53,950 bases of DNA from Sphaerisporangium corydalis (GTDB lineage Bacteria > Actinomycetota > Actinomycetes > Streptosporangiales > Streptosporangiaceae), in the NCBI RefSeq assembly GCF_025506355.1, contig NZ_JANZYP010000070.1, forward strand, positions 1 to 53,950, in the 5' to 3' direction. The position numbers and the translations under genes were made by a program. A model generated the notes under the pieces. It did no database searches and was not told where the DNA came from. It saw only the letters and a program-made list of their open reading frames with translations. How positions within the stretch are numbered: position 1 is the stretch's first letter; every line of letters begins with the position of its first letter. This document shows, one piece after another, positions 44,150 through 53,121 of the stretch.

Positions 44150-46870
44150 CTACTGGGCTTGGGCCGCGAAGCCGTTCTCGGTCACCTCGACGCGGCAGGT
44201 GCCTCCGGTCAGTTCGCAACTGCTCGGCGCGGTGGAGTCGCCGTCGGCGACGAAGGAGACCACCACCTGCTCGTCCTGGGCCAGCGCCTCGGTGGAGCTC
44301 AGGACCAGGGTGTCGCCCTCCTGGGTCCAGTCGGCGCCGTCGGCGCCGGTGACGTCGCCGCCCACCCGCATCCGCAGGCTCCACCCGTCCAGCTCCGTAC
44401 CCGTGTTCGTCACGGTGAGCTGGCCGGTGTAACCGGTGTCGGTCACTCCGGAGACGCCGAAGTCGACGGCCACCCGGCCCGGCGAGACGACCGGGTTGCT
44501 GTCGTCCACGTTCGGGGTCGGGTCCGGCGACGGCTCGTCGGTCTCCTCGATCGTCGTCGGCGTGGGCTCGGGGGTGTTGCGCGGCGTCTTGCTCGGCTTG
44601 GGGGTGGGGGTGGCCCTCGTACGGTCCGGTGTGGGGCGCGCGGAGGAGACGGGGGTCCTGGGCACCCGTGAGGCGCTCGCGGTCGGCTTGGGCGATCTGG
44701 AGGCCTTGGGGGACGCGGTCTCGTCGCCGGAGGCGTCGGCCGTGGAGGTGTCCTCCGGTGCGGACGTCGTGTCGCCCGAGGGCTTGGCCGGCGCGATGGC
44801 GGCGCAGACCTGGCCCGAGGGGCAGTCCGGTGCCTTGGTGAGGTCGACCTGCGTGGAGGACAGCTTGACGCCGATGAAGGCGGAGCCGATGGCGGCCACG
44901 ACCGCGAGCGCGGACAGCGCCGCCAGGCGCCGGCCCCGCCCGGGTCCCCGCCGTCCCTCGCCGTCATCGTCGTCGTCCGGTGGCCAGGGCCCGTCCGGGC
45001 CCGAATGCCGTCGCCCGCCCATGCGCGAGTCCCGCCGGCCGTCTTCGCCCGGCGCCTGACGCCCACCCGGGCGCTCCTCCGCGCCGAAGGCCTGACGTCC
45101 CTCGCCATCCGCCACAGGGCGTCCGTCCGCCCCGAGGGCGGTACGTCCGTCCGTACCTGCCGCAGAACGTCCGCCCATGCCGGGCGCCGTACGTCGGTCC
45201 GTACCCGGCGCCGTACGTCCGGCCATGCCGGGCGCCGGGCGCGCGTCGACTCCTTGGGCCTGGCGCCCGTCCGTTCCTTGGGTCTGGCGTCCGTCCGTGC
45301 CTGCGGCCCAGGTCCCGTCCGGGCCGGGGACGCGCGCGCCGTCCGTACCGGCGGCCTGGGATCCGTCCGCGCCGGGGGCCCACGCTCCGTCGGCACCGGG
45401 CGCCTGCGGGCCGTCCGTACCGGGGCTCCAGGCCCCGTCCGTACCGGGCGTCCACGTGCCGTCCGTGCCCGGGGACCGGTTGCCGGCCGCGATCGCGTCC
45501 TGGGCGCGCCGCTCCTCCTCCGCGCGCTGGCGGCGGCGCTCGGCGCGGCGCCCGCCGCGCCGCTTCTCGTTCTCGGGAGCCTGGCCCAGGATGTCGGCCT
45601 CGCCGGCTCCTGAGCCGAGGAACCCGTCGGCGCGGTCGAGCATCGGATCCGGCCCGAGGAAGCCGCCGTCGTCGTCGGCCGGCCCGTACCCGGCGGCTCC
45701 GCTCTCCCGTAACGCGCGCTGGTCGGAAAGCCCGAACCCCTGACCGGCCCGCCGGTCGTCACGACCGGGCCCCTGCGGGGGCCGCTGGTCGTCGCGGCCC
45801 GCCTGGGGGGCCTGCTGGTAGGGGAAGCCGCCGCGCGCCTGGACGGGCCGCGCCGCGCGTCCCTGCTCCGGACGCTGGTCGAGAGGGCCGGCCAGTTCTT
45901 CCGGCACGCGGTCGGGGTCTATCGGGCTGAGGTCCCAGGCGGTGGGCTCCTCGACACCCATCGCTCCAAGGTCCCCCAGCCGGTGGTGGGCGGGCCCGGA
46001 CGGCTGGAAGGGGTCCGGGGAGCCTGCTGGCTCGACGGGGGCGGCACCGGGGCTCTGGAGGCCCTGGGCGCCTTCCCGCGCGCTCGGCGGGGCGGCCGGG
46101 ACCGGGTCGTCCCACGAACTCGGCCACGCGGGACGGGACGCTCCCGAGTCGGCGCCACCGCCGGCGGGCTGGAACAGGGCTCCCGTGCCACCGCCCGGTG
46201 CGAGAGGCTCGCCGGCGGACTGGAACGGGCCCCTGGCCTCGTCACCCTGCCGGAACGCGTCCTCACCGCCCTGCGGGAACGGCTCGTCGCCACCGTTCGG
46301 GTAGGGGTCGCCCTCCGGCAGGAAGGAGTCGTCGGGCTGGAACACATTGCCAGCGGGCACGACCTGCTGGAACCGGCCGCTGCCAGGCGGGAACGATTCG
46401 CCTGCGCCAGGCTGGAACGGGTTCCCTGCGGAGGCGCCCTGCTGGAAAGGGTCGCCGCCCGGGAGGAACGAGCCGCCCGGCTGGAACCCATCAGCGGCAG
46501 GGGCGCCCTGCTGGAAGCCGTCACCCTGGTGGAACGGGTCGGGGCCGCCCGCGCCCGGCTGGAACCCGTCAGCGGCGGGGGCACCCTGCTGGAAAGGGTC
46601 GCCCGCGGGGCGGAACGGGGGCTGGAAGGGCTCGGCGGGGGCCGGGCGGAGGGAGTCCTCGTCGACCGGCTCGGGTGGCGGCTCGCCGGGAGCCGACCAC
46701 CGCGGGTGCTCACTGTCCGGGTCGTCGAGCCACCCCGGGCCGTCAGCCTCGCTCAGCCACTCCTGGGTCCCCCGCTCGTCGTCGTCACCCCACCCCGGAA
46801 CTCCCTGCTCACCCGCCCACTCGGAGTCGGCTTCCCGACCTCGGGATGACTTGTGGCGTCCCCGTCCCAT
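44150..46870 (-). CDS. Repeat-rich single-pass membrane protein with CBM2-like outer domain
   Basis: A 906-aa protein. The long cytoplasmic N-terminus (about 1-640) is disordered, with two repeat arrays: FQQGAPAADGFQPGG-type units (about 75-230) and PGTDGxxA-type octapeptides (about 455-600). A highly basic stretch and DDDDD precede one TM helix (about 648-670, LSALAVVAAIGSAFIGV). Outside follow a Thr/Pro/Ser linker and a C-terminal CBM2-like beta domain (about 800-905; TGYTGQLTVTNTGTELDGWS, and Cys pair CELTGGTC). CBM2 modules bind cellulose or chitin; no catalytic domain is present. It lies between thiL and thiD, apart from their usual adjacency. Role unknown. Confidence 0.85.
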   Translation of the reverse strand: MGRGRHKSSRGREADSEWAGEQGVPGWGDDDERGTQEWLSEADGPGWLDDPDSEHPRWSAPGEPPPEPVDEDSLRPAPAEPFQPPFRPAGDPFQQGAPAADGFQPGAGGPDPFHQGDGFQQGAPAADGFQPGGSFLPGGDPFQQGASAGNPFQPGAGESFPPGSGRFQQVVPAGNVFQPDDSFLPEGDPYPNGGDEPFPQGGEDAFRQGDEARGPFQSAGEPLAPGGGTGALFQPAGGGADSGASRPAWPSSWDDPVPAAPPSAREGAQGLQSPGAAPVEPAGSPDPFQPSGPAHHRLGDLGAMGVEEPTAWDLSPIDPDRVPEELAGPLDQRPEQGRAARPVQARGGFPYQQAPQAGRDDQRPPQGPGRDDRRAGQGFGLSDQRALRESGAAGYGPADDDGGFLGPDPMLDRADGFLGSGAGEADILGQAPENEKRRGGRRAERRRQRAEEERRAQDAIAAGNRSPGTDGTWTPGTDGAWSPGTDGPQAPGADGAWAPGADGSQAAGTDGARVPGPDGTWAAGTDGRQTQGTDGRQAQGVDARPAPGMAGRTAPGTDRRTAPGMGGRSAAGTDGRTALGADGRPVADGEGRQAFGAEERPGGRQAPGEDGRRDSRMGGRRHSGPDGPWPPDDDDDGEGRRGPGRGRRLAALSALAVVAAIGSAFIGVKLSSTQVDLTKAPDCPSGQVCAAIAPAKPSGDTTSAPEDTSTADASGDETASPKASRSPKPTASASRVPRTPVSSARPTPDRTRATPTPKPSKTPRNTPEPTPTTIEETDEPSPDPTPNVDDSNPVVSPGRVAVDFGVSGVTDTGYTGQLTVTNTGTELDGWSLRMRVGGDVTGADGADWTQEGDTLVLSSTEALAQDEQVVVSFVADGDSTAPSSCELTGGTCRVEVTENGFAAQAQ
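45100..45515 (-). repeat. 24-bp tandem repeat array in the CBM2 gene
   Basis: About 16 units encode octapeptides such as APGTDGTW, SPGTDGPQ, APGADGAW, TQGTDGRQ. Third-base variation is common, so the array is old in parts. It lies in the cytoplasmic tail. Confidence 0.8.
46160..46660 (-). repeat. Degenerate FQQG/FQPG repeat array in the CBM2 gene
   Basis: Repeats encode DPFQQGAPAADGFQPGG-like units, spaced by 12-25 residues, with near-identical blocks (for example GAPAADGFQPG twice). Confidence 0.75.
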
Positions 46871-46945
46871 GAAGCGCCTTCCTTGTAGAAACCACGGCGC
46901 CCATCTTCATAACACCTTCAATACTTCTTTGTCACAATATTCACC

Positions 46946-47971
46946 TTATTCACGGTAGTGATCCCAGCCACCTTCCGCCTCGGCACGGCCGGTGACCTGC
47001 ACTCCCTCCCCCTCGGTGACCCGCCCGATGATCTTCCATTCCGGCGGCAGGGAAACCTCTTCAGGGAAGGCCGCGACCAGCGCGTGATCCTCACCGCCGG
47101 TCAGCACCCACCCGAGCGGGTCCTCGCCGAGCTCCGCCGCCGCGGCGGCCAGCACGTCAGGCACCGGCAGCGCGCCGGGCTCCACCACGATCCGCACCCC
47201 GCTCGCGGACGCGATGTGCCCGAGGTCCTGGAGCAGCCCGTCGCTCACGTCGAGCATGGCCGTGGCCCCGAGGATCGCCGCCGCCGGGCCGCACGCGTAC
47301 GGCGGCCGTGGACGCCGATGGGCGTCCACCAGCTCAAGGAAGGCGCCGGGCTCACGCAGGACACCCCCGCCGTCCGAACCCGAGCCCAAGCCCGAACCCG
47401 GCCCCGCGTCGCCGGTGGCCAGGAGCAGGGCGAGGCCGGCCGCCGCGTGGCCGAGGCGTCCCGCCAGGGCGATGACCTGCCCCGGACGTGCCCCCGACCG
47501 GGTGACCGGGGCACGCCCCCCCAGGTCCCCCAGCGCCGTCACCCCCAGGACGATCTGCTCGGACCGCACGATGTCACCCCCCGCCACGCTCGCCCCCACC
47601 AGGGCGCACTCGTCCCTGAAGCCGTCCGTGAGGCCGTCGAGCCAGCCCACGGGCAGGTCCCCTGGCAGGCCAAGGCCGACGAAGATGGCCGTAGGGTCGG
47701 CTCCCATCGCCACCACGTCCGACAAGTTCTGCGCTGCCGCTTTTCGCCCGATCTCGTCCGGACTGGACCAATCACGGCGGAAGTGTCTACCCTCAAGTAG
47801 GAGATCCGTCGTCACGACGACTCGTCCGTCCGGGGCGCGCAGGACCGCGGCATCATCGCCGGGACCGAGCAATACCGCCGGAAATTGTGGCAAGCGTCCG
47901 ACAATACGTGCAATGATCCCGAATTCACCAAGATCTGTGACTCTGATATCACACCTCCAGGTGTGTTCCAT
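46946..47971 (-). CDS. thiL: Thiamine-monophosphate kinase
   Basis: A 341-aa enzyme that makes thiamine pyrophosphate from thiamine phosphate with ATP. VTDLGEFGIIARI, LLGPGDDAAV, TDLLLEGRHFRRDW, the SDVVAMGADP loop and DVSDGLLQDLGHIA are all present. ATG 47971 is the most likely start but has no ribosome binding site; GGAGG lies inside its first codons, 7 nt before an ATC codon. Confidence 0.93.
   Translation of the reverse strand: MEHTWRCDIRVTDLGEFGIIARIVGRLPQFPAVLLGPGDDAAVLRAPDGRVVVTTDLLLEGRHFRRDWSSPDEIGRKAAAQNLSDVVAMGADPTAIFVGLGLPGDLPVGWLDGLTDGFRDECALVGASVAGGDIVRSEQIVLGVTALGDLGGRAPVTRSGARPGQVIALAGRLGHAAAGLALLLATGDAGPGSGLGSGSDGGGVLREPGAFLELVDAHRRPRPPYACGPAAAILGATAMLDVSDGLLQDLGHIASASGVRIVVEPGALPVPDVLAAAAAELGEDPLGWVLTGGEDHALVAAFPEEVSLPPEWKIIGRVTEGEGVQVTGRAEAEGGWDHYRE
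47950..47965. promoter_or_regulatory. Palindrome over the thiL start region
   Basis: CACACCT-CC-AGGTGTG, perfect 7-bp arms, at 47950-47965, overlaps the first thiL codons. It may be an operator for thiL or the divergent Lrp gene, or an RNA hairpin hiding the GGAGG. Confidence 0.4.
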
Positions 47972-48071
47972 GTACGGTGGCGATTCGGCACGGATCCAGC
48001 CGGCGGATTCGGTACTCATCCGGCCGGAAATAGCTCTGATACGACGATTTTCGCCCCCGTGGGAGGACGTG

Positions 48072-48305
48072 ATGGTGCAGGCCTACATCCTTATCCAGAC
48101 AGAAGTCGGCAAGGCCGCCGAGGTCGCGGGCGCGATCGCGGTCATTTCCGGGGTGACCCAAGCGGAGGACGTCACCGGCCCATATGACGTGATCGTCCGC
48201 GCGGAGGCCAGCAACGTGGACGATCTCGGCAAACTCGTCGTCGCCCAGATCCAGGCCGTCGCGGGAATCACGCGTACCCTTACGTGTCCGATCGTTCATA
48301 TCTGA
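48072..48305 (+). CDS. Stand-alone Lrp/AsnC ligand-binding (RAM) protein
   Basis: A 77-aa protein with GGGAGGA before the ATG. The whole product is a RAM domain (AYILIQTEVGKAAEVAGAIA, VTGPYDVIVRAEASNVDDLGK). It lacks the HTH of full Lrp regulators. Such proteins may bind amino acids or pair with full-length Lrp. It is divergent from thiL. Confidence 0.9.
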   Translation: MVQAYILIQTEVGKAAEVAGAIAVISGVTQAEDVTGPYDVIVRAEASNVDDLGKLVVAQIQAVAGITRTLTCPIVHI

Positions 48306-48330
48306 GCGCCGACACATTTCAGGGGGAGCC

Positions 48331-48756
48331 GTGGTCCGGGTCGTCGCCGTCTTGGTGGCCCTGGCGGCGCTCGCCGGGTGCGGAGCGGTCCGGGTCGAAC
48401 CCCCCGCGCCGGGAGGGACCACGGCCACCGCCTGCGCCACACTGAACGGCCGGCTGCCCCGCACGTTGGACGGCGCGGAGCGCGTCCCGTCCGATCCCCC
48501 CTCGCCCTATGTCGTGGTGTGGGGCTCGGCGGAGATCGCGCTCCGCTGTGGCGTACCCCGTCCCGCCACGATGGACCCGCGCCAGCAGGTGCCGGAGATC
48601 AACGGTGTCGCGTGGTTCGCCGACCCGGTGCGGCCGCTGCTGTTCACGGCCCTGACCAGCGACGGCTACGTCGAGGTGACGATCTCCCGCAAGCACCAGA
48701 GCGCCGGCGTGCTCGTCGACCTCGCCGCCCCGATCAAGGCGGCCTTCCCGGGCTGA
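48331..48756 (+). CDS. DUF3515 lipoprotein
   Basis: A 141-aa protein from GTG 48331 with a signal peptide and lipobox LAGC (Cys 17). The DUF3515 pattern VVWGSAEIALRCGVPRPATM is clear. It is usually next to ddl and thiL in actinobacteria. Cell-surface; function unknown. It converges on ddl. Confidence 0.92.
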   Translation: MVRVVAVLVALAALAGCGAVRVEPPAPGGTTATACATLNGRLPRTLDGAERVPSDPPSPYVVVWGSAEIALRCGVPRPATMDPRQQVPEINGVAWFADPVRPLLFTALTSDGYVEVTISRKHQSAGVLVDLAAPIKAAFPG

Positions 48757-48837
48757 CCCGCCCTCACCCGCCACGACCGGCCTCCTCGCGCACCGGCGCC
48801 TCCCCCGCGCGCTACGCCCGCCGGGCCGTCCGCGACC

Positions 48838-49953
48838 TCACCGCAGGCCCGCGGGACGGCCGAGGGCGAGCTGGATCATGCGGTCGATCAGCTCGGCGTA
48901 CGGAACGCCGGTCGCGTCCCACAGTTGCGGCGCCATGGACGTGGCCGTGAAGCCCGGCATGGTGTTGATCTCGTTGACGATCAGCTCGCCCGAGGGGGTG
49001 TAGAAGAAGTCGACCCGGGCGAGCCCCTCGCAGCCGAGCGCCTCGAACGCCGCGACGGCCATCCGCCGCAGCTCGTCGCTCGCCGCCGCCGGCAGGTCGG
49101 CGGGCACGGCGAGCGAGGTGTCCGACCCGATGTACTTGGCGGTGAAGTCGTAGAACTCGTGGTCGTCGTTGATCACGATCTCGCCGGGCAGGCTGGCGGC
49201 GGGCGGCTCGTCGCCCGGCGACTCCAGCACCGCGCACTCGATCTCCCGCCCCTCGATCGCGGCCTCGACCAGGACCTTCGGGTCGTGCTCGCGGGCGAGC
49301 TCGATCGCGCGTTCCAGCTCGCGGAGATCGTCCGCGCGTGAGATGCCCTGGCTGGAGCCCGCCCGGGACGGCTTGACGAACACCGGCCAGCCGAGCGCCT
49401 CGACGTCCTTGATCACCCGCTCGGGTTCGAGACGCCAGTCACGGTCGCGCACCACCACGTACGGGCCGACGGGGAGCCCCGCGCCGGCCAGCAGCGTCTT
49501 CATGTACGCCTTGTCCATGCCGACCGCGCTGGCCAGCACGCCTGAGCCGACGTAGCGGACGCCGGCCATCTCCAGGAGGCCCTGGATGGTGCCGTCCTCG
49601 CCGTACGCGCCGTGCAGCAGGGGGAACACGACGTCGACCTGGCCGAGGGTGGTGGGGATCCGCCCGGCGTCGAGCGCCACGATGCGCCCGTTGTCGGACG
49701 GGAGCGCGAGCGTCGTCCCGCTCTCGTCCACGGCGGGGAGCTCCCCGCCCTCGATCTCGAAGCGCTGGCCGTCGGGGGCCAGCACCCAGCGCCCGTCCGT
49801 GGCGATGCCGATCGGCACGACCTCGTACTTGGACCGGTCGATGGCCGCCAGGACGCCGCCGGCGCCCATGAGCGACACCGCGTGCTCGGAGTTGCGCCCG
49901 CCGAAGACGACCGCGACCCGCACGCGAGGCCGGGATTCCTGCTGCTCGTTCAT
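48838..49953 (-). CDS. ddl: D-alanine--D-alanine ligase
   Basis: A 371-aa ATP-grasp enzyme making D-Ala-D-Ala for peptidoglycan. RVAVVFGGRNSEHAVSLMGA opens the chain; FPLLHGAYGEDGTIQG, VFVKPSRAGSSQGI and INTMPGFTATSM are the ATP-grasp and active-site blocks. Length is typical. Confidence 0.96.
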   Translation of the reverse strand: MNEQQESRPRVRVAVVFGGRNSEHAVSLMGAGGVLAAIDRSKYEVVPIGIATDGRWVLAPDGQRFEIEGGELPAVDESGTTLALPSDNGRIVALDAGRIPTTLGQVDVVFPLLHGAYGEDGTIQGLLEMAGVRYVGSGVLASAVGMDKAYMKTLLAGAGLPVGPYVVVRDRDWRLEPERVIKDVEALGWPVFVKPSRAGSSQGISRADDLRELERAIELAREHDPKVLVEAAIEGREIECAVLESPGDEPPAASLPGEIVINDDHEFYDFTAKYIGSDTSLAVPADLPAAASDELRRMAVAAFEALGCEGLARVDFFYTPSGELIVNEINTMPGFTATSMAPQLWDATGVPYAELIDRMIQLALGRPAGLR

Positions 49954-49993
49954 GATGCCCGAATCTACCGTGCGCCCTTGTCGTCCCTGCTTG

Positions 49994-51247
49994 TCAGGTA
50001 CGTGTCGCGTTGTTCGAACGCAGCGCGTCGAGCGCTTCGGTGACGTCGGCGATCAGGTCCTCGGAGTCCTCCAGGCCGATGGAGAACCGCACGGCCCCCG
50101 CGTCGATGCCCGAGGCCGTCAGGGCGGCCTCGTCGAGCTGGCGGTAGGTCGTGGAGGCCACGTGGGCGACCTTGGTGTGCGTGCCGCCGATCGAGGTCGC
50201 GATGCGCGCGAGCCGCACGGTGTCGGCCAGCGCCACCCCGGCCTCGTACCCGCCGTGCGGGGTGACGGTGACGCAGGCCCCGTACCGGGTGCCCTCGGGG
50301 CCGGAGTCGAACAGCTGGCGGGCGAGCTGGTGGCCGGGGTGGTCGGCGAGGCCGGGGTAGTCGACCCGCCGGACCGCGGGATGCTTGGCCACGGCGGCGG
50401 CGAAGACCATGGCGGTGGCGCACATCCTGCGCACCCGCAGCGGGAGCGTCTCCAGGCCTCTGCGCAGCAGGAACGCCTCGTCCGGCGAGAGGGTCGCGCC
50501 CGTGTCGATGCGGACCTCGCGGATCTTGGAGATCAGGTCGGGACGGCCGACCACGGCGCCGCCGGTGCAGTCGTCGTGCCCGCCGATGTACTTGGTGGCG
50601 GAGTGGATCACCAGGTCGGCGCCGTGCTCCAGCGGGCGGCACACCACGGGGGTGGCGAACGTCGAGTCGACGACCAGCAGTGCCCCGGCCTCGCGCGCGA
50701 TGCGGTACAGCCCGCGGATGTCGGCGACCGCCATCGTCGGGTTGGTCAGCGTCTCCGCGTACACGATCTTGGTCGAGGAGCGGAGGGTGGCGTGGACGCG
50801 GCGCAGGTCGGAGTAGTCCACGAAGTCGACGGACACCCCGAAACGCGACAGCACGTTCGACAGCAGCGAATGCGTGCCGCCGTACAGCGGCGCGGGCGCG
50901 ACGACGTGGGTGCCGGCCCGCAGGAAGGTCATGAGCACGGCGCTGACCGCCGCCATGCCCGAGGAGAACGCCTGGCCCGCGACGTCCTCCGGGGCCGCGG
51001 CGCCCTCCAGCGAGGCGATGCCCGAGGCGAACGCCGCGACGGTGGGGTTGTCGATCCTGGAGTAGGCGAACCCGGGGACGCGGTCGCCGAGCACGTCGGC
51101 GTACTCCGCGGAGCTGTCGAAGCTCCACGCCGCGCTGCGCCACACGGGCAGCCCGATCGGAAGCTGGCGGGGCATCGGAGGCGGCGGCAGGTGGACGGCC
51201 CGGGAGTTCTCACCGAGTCTCCTGCGCATGCGTCGGGAGGGTGTCAC
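49994..51247 (-). CDS. Cys/Met-metabolism PLP enzyme (cystathionine gamma-synthase/lyase family)
   Basis: A 417-aa fold-type I PLP enzyme. The PLP Lys is K219 in HSATKYIGGHDD; AYSRIDNPT and VVDSTFATP blocks are typical. It may be a cystathionine gamma-lyase, gamma-synthase or methionine gamma-lyase; sequence alone does not decide. The GTG overlaps the gpsA stop (GTGA), so it is coupled to gpsA. I do not know it from this slot in related genomes. Confidence 0.9.
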   Translation of the reverse strand: MTPSRRMRRRLGENSRAVHLPPPPMPRQLPIGLPVWRSAAWSFDSSAEYADVLGDRVPGFAYSRIDNPTVAAFASGIASLEGAAAPEDVAGQAFSSGMAAVSAVLMTFLRAGTHVVAPAPLYGGTHSLLSNVLSRFGVSVDFVDYSDLRRVHATLRSSTKIVYAETLTNPTMAVADIRGLYRIAREAGALLVVDSTFATPVVCRPLEHGADLVIHSATKYIGGHDDCTGGAVVGRPDLISKIREVRIDTGATLSPDEAFLLRRGLETLPLRVRRMCATAMVFAAAVAKHPAVRRVDYPGLADHPGHQLARQLFDSGPEGTRYGACVTVTPHGGYEAGVALADTVRLARIATSIGGTHTKVAHVASTTYRQLDEAALTASGIDAGAVRFSIGLEDSEDLIADVTEALDALRSNNATRT

Positions 51248-52251
51248 ACGCCGTACCGTTCGGGCTTGGGAGTCCGCGACATCAGCAGCACCGCGGCCTC
51301 GCTCGGAGTCATTCCGTCATGGACGACGCCCACCACCACCTCGGTGATCGGCATCTCCACGTCATACCGCCTGGCCAGGCCGAGCACCGACTCGCACGAC
51401 TTGACCCCCTCGGCCGTCTGCTTGGTCGCGGCGATCGTCTCGGCCATCGACATCCCTCTGCCGAGGTTCTCCCCGAACGTCCGGTTCCGCGACAGCGGGG
51501 ACGTGCAGGTCGCGACCAGGTCGCCCATTCCCGCCAGACCGGCGAAGGTGTGCGGGTCGGCGCCCACCGCGGCGCCCAGCCGGGCGATCTCCGCAAGGCC
51601 CCTGGTCATGAGGGTGGCCCTGACGTTGTCGCCGAGCCCCATGCCCGCCGCCACCCCGACGGCGAGCGCGATGACGTTCTTCACGGCGCCGCCGAGCTCG
51701 ACCCCGACCACGTCGGAGTTGGTGTACGCCCGGAACCACGGGAGGTGGCAGGCCTCCTGCAACCGGCCGGTGACCTTGTCGTCCACGCTCGCGACGACCG
51801 TCGCGGCCGGCTCGCGGCGGATCAGCTCGCCGACGAGGTTCGGGCCCGACACGACGGCGACCCGCTCCTCAGGGACCCCGGCGACCTCGCAGATGACCTC
51901 GCTCATCCGCTTGGAGGTGCGCAGCTCGATGCCCTTCATCAGGCTGACCAGCACCGCGTGCTCGGGGATGTGCGGGCGCCACCCGCCGAGGTTGCCGCGC
52001 AGCGTCTGCGAGGGGACCGCCAGGACCACGAAGTCGGCGCCCTCCATGGCGACGGCCGCGTCCGTGGTCGCGCGCAGCGACTCGGGGAGCCGCACTCCTG
52101 GGAGGTACTCGGGGTTCTCGTGCCCCCGGTCGATCGCCTCGACCACTTCGGCGCGGCGGCCCCACAGTGTCGTGGAGGTGCCTCCCTCCGCGAGGATCAT
52201 CGCGAAGGTCGTCCCCCAGGAGCCCGTGCCGAGAACGGCGGCCTTCGTCAT
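51244..52251 (-). CDS. gpsA: Glycerol-3-phosphate dehydrogenase [NAD(P)+]
   Basis: A 335-aa enzyme making sn-glycerol 3-phosphate for lipids. The N-terminal AVLGTGSWGTTFAMILAEGG binds the cofactor; K191 in LGGAVKNVIALAVG is catalytic. ATG at 52251. Cotranscribed with plsC upstream and the PLP enzyme downstream. Confidence 0.96.
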   Translation of the reverse strand: MTKAAVLGTGSWGTTFAMILAEGGTSTTLWGRRAEVVEAIDRGHENPEYLPGVRLPESLRATTDAAVAMEGADFVVLAVPSQTLRGNLGGWRPHIPEHAVLVSLMKGIELRTSKRMSEVICEVAGVPEERVAVVSGPNLVGELIRREPAATVVASVDDKVTGRLQEACHLPWFRAYTNSDVVGVELGGAVKNVIALAVGVAAGMGLGDNVRATLMTRGLAEIARLGAAVGADPHTFAGLAGMGDLVATCTSPLSRNRTFGENLGRGMSMAETIAATKQTAEGVKSCESVLGLARRYDVEMPITEVVVGVVHDGMTPSEAAVLLMSRTPKPERYGV

Positions 52252-52324
52252 CTGCTCACCGTACGCCCACTCCCCGCCGCCGGACCCTGGCCGGCCGCCA
52301 CTTGATCGTCCACGGCGCGCCCGG

Positions 52325-53044
52325 TCACCCGGCGCGGCTCTCGGCCTCGCCGAAGGGGACCTCCGGCGCCTTCTCGCCGCGCAGCTCGGAGAGCTGGGCG
52401 TTGATGGCGGCCATGATGTCGGCGGTCGCGTCCTTGAGCACCTTCCCGCGCCTCGGCAGCCCGTCGTACTTCGACAGGTCGACCGGCGGCCCGGCGAGCA
52501 CGCGGAAGGTCTTGCGGGGGAACAGGTTCGGCTTCTTCTGGCCGTACGGGAGGAGCTCCTGCGCGCCCCAGTGGGCGATGGGGATCACCGGCACCCCGGT
52601 CACCAGCGCCAGGCGCGCGACGCCGGTCTTGGCGGCCATCGGCCAGAAGTCGGGGTCGCGGGTGATCGTCCCCTCGGGGTAGAAGATCACGCACGCGCCG
52701 TCGAGCAGGGCCTGCTCGGCGTCCTTCAGGGAGCGCGCCGCGTCGGTGCTCCCGCGGAACACCGGGATCTGCCGGCACTTGCGCACGATCGTGCCGATCA
52801 CCGGGATGTCGAAGACCCCGGACTTGGCGAGGTAGACCGGCCAGCGGCCGTTGTCGTAGGCGTAGTGGGCGAAAAGCAGCGGATCGCTCCACGACAGGTG
52901 GTTCGCCGCGATGATCACTCCACCGGTGCGCGGGACATTCGACCGCCCGCGCCAGTCACGCTTGGTGAACAGATAAAGCAGCGGTTTGACGATCGCCACA
53001 ACGAGGGCTTCCCAGAAGATGGGCGGACGTCCGGGGCGGCTCAT
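52325..53044 (-). CDS. plsC: 1-acylglycerol-3-phosphate acyltransferase (PlsC family)
   Basis: A 239-aa acyltransferase with the HX4D motif NHLSWSD (H49, D54) and FYPEGTIT. The motif order is PlsC-like; it converts lysophosphatidate to phosphatidate, next to gpsA. It is divergent from cofC. Confidence 0.92.
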   Translation of the reverse strand: MSRPGRPPIFWEALVVAIVKPLLYLFTKRDWRGRSNVPRTGGVIIAANHLSWSDPLLFAHYAYDNGRWPVYLAKSGVFDIPVIGTIVRKCRQIPVFRGSTDAARSLKDAEQALLDGACVIFYPEGTITRDPDFWPMAAKTGVARLALVTGVPVIPIAHWGAQELLPYGQKKPNLFPRKTFRVLAGPPVDLSKYDGLPRRGKVLKDATADIMAAINAQLSELRGEKAPEVPFGEAESRAG

Positions 53045-53121
53045 TGACTCCTCCAGTCATGCCTGTGCGCCATCAGTCTCCCGGTTGGCTCCACGAGATG
53101 TCGAGGCGGGATGCTAAGGCT

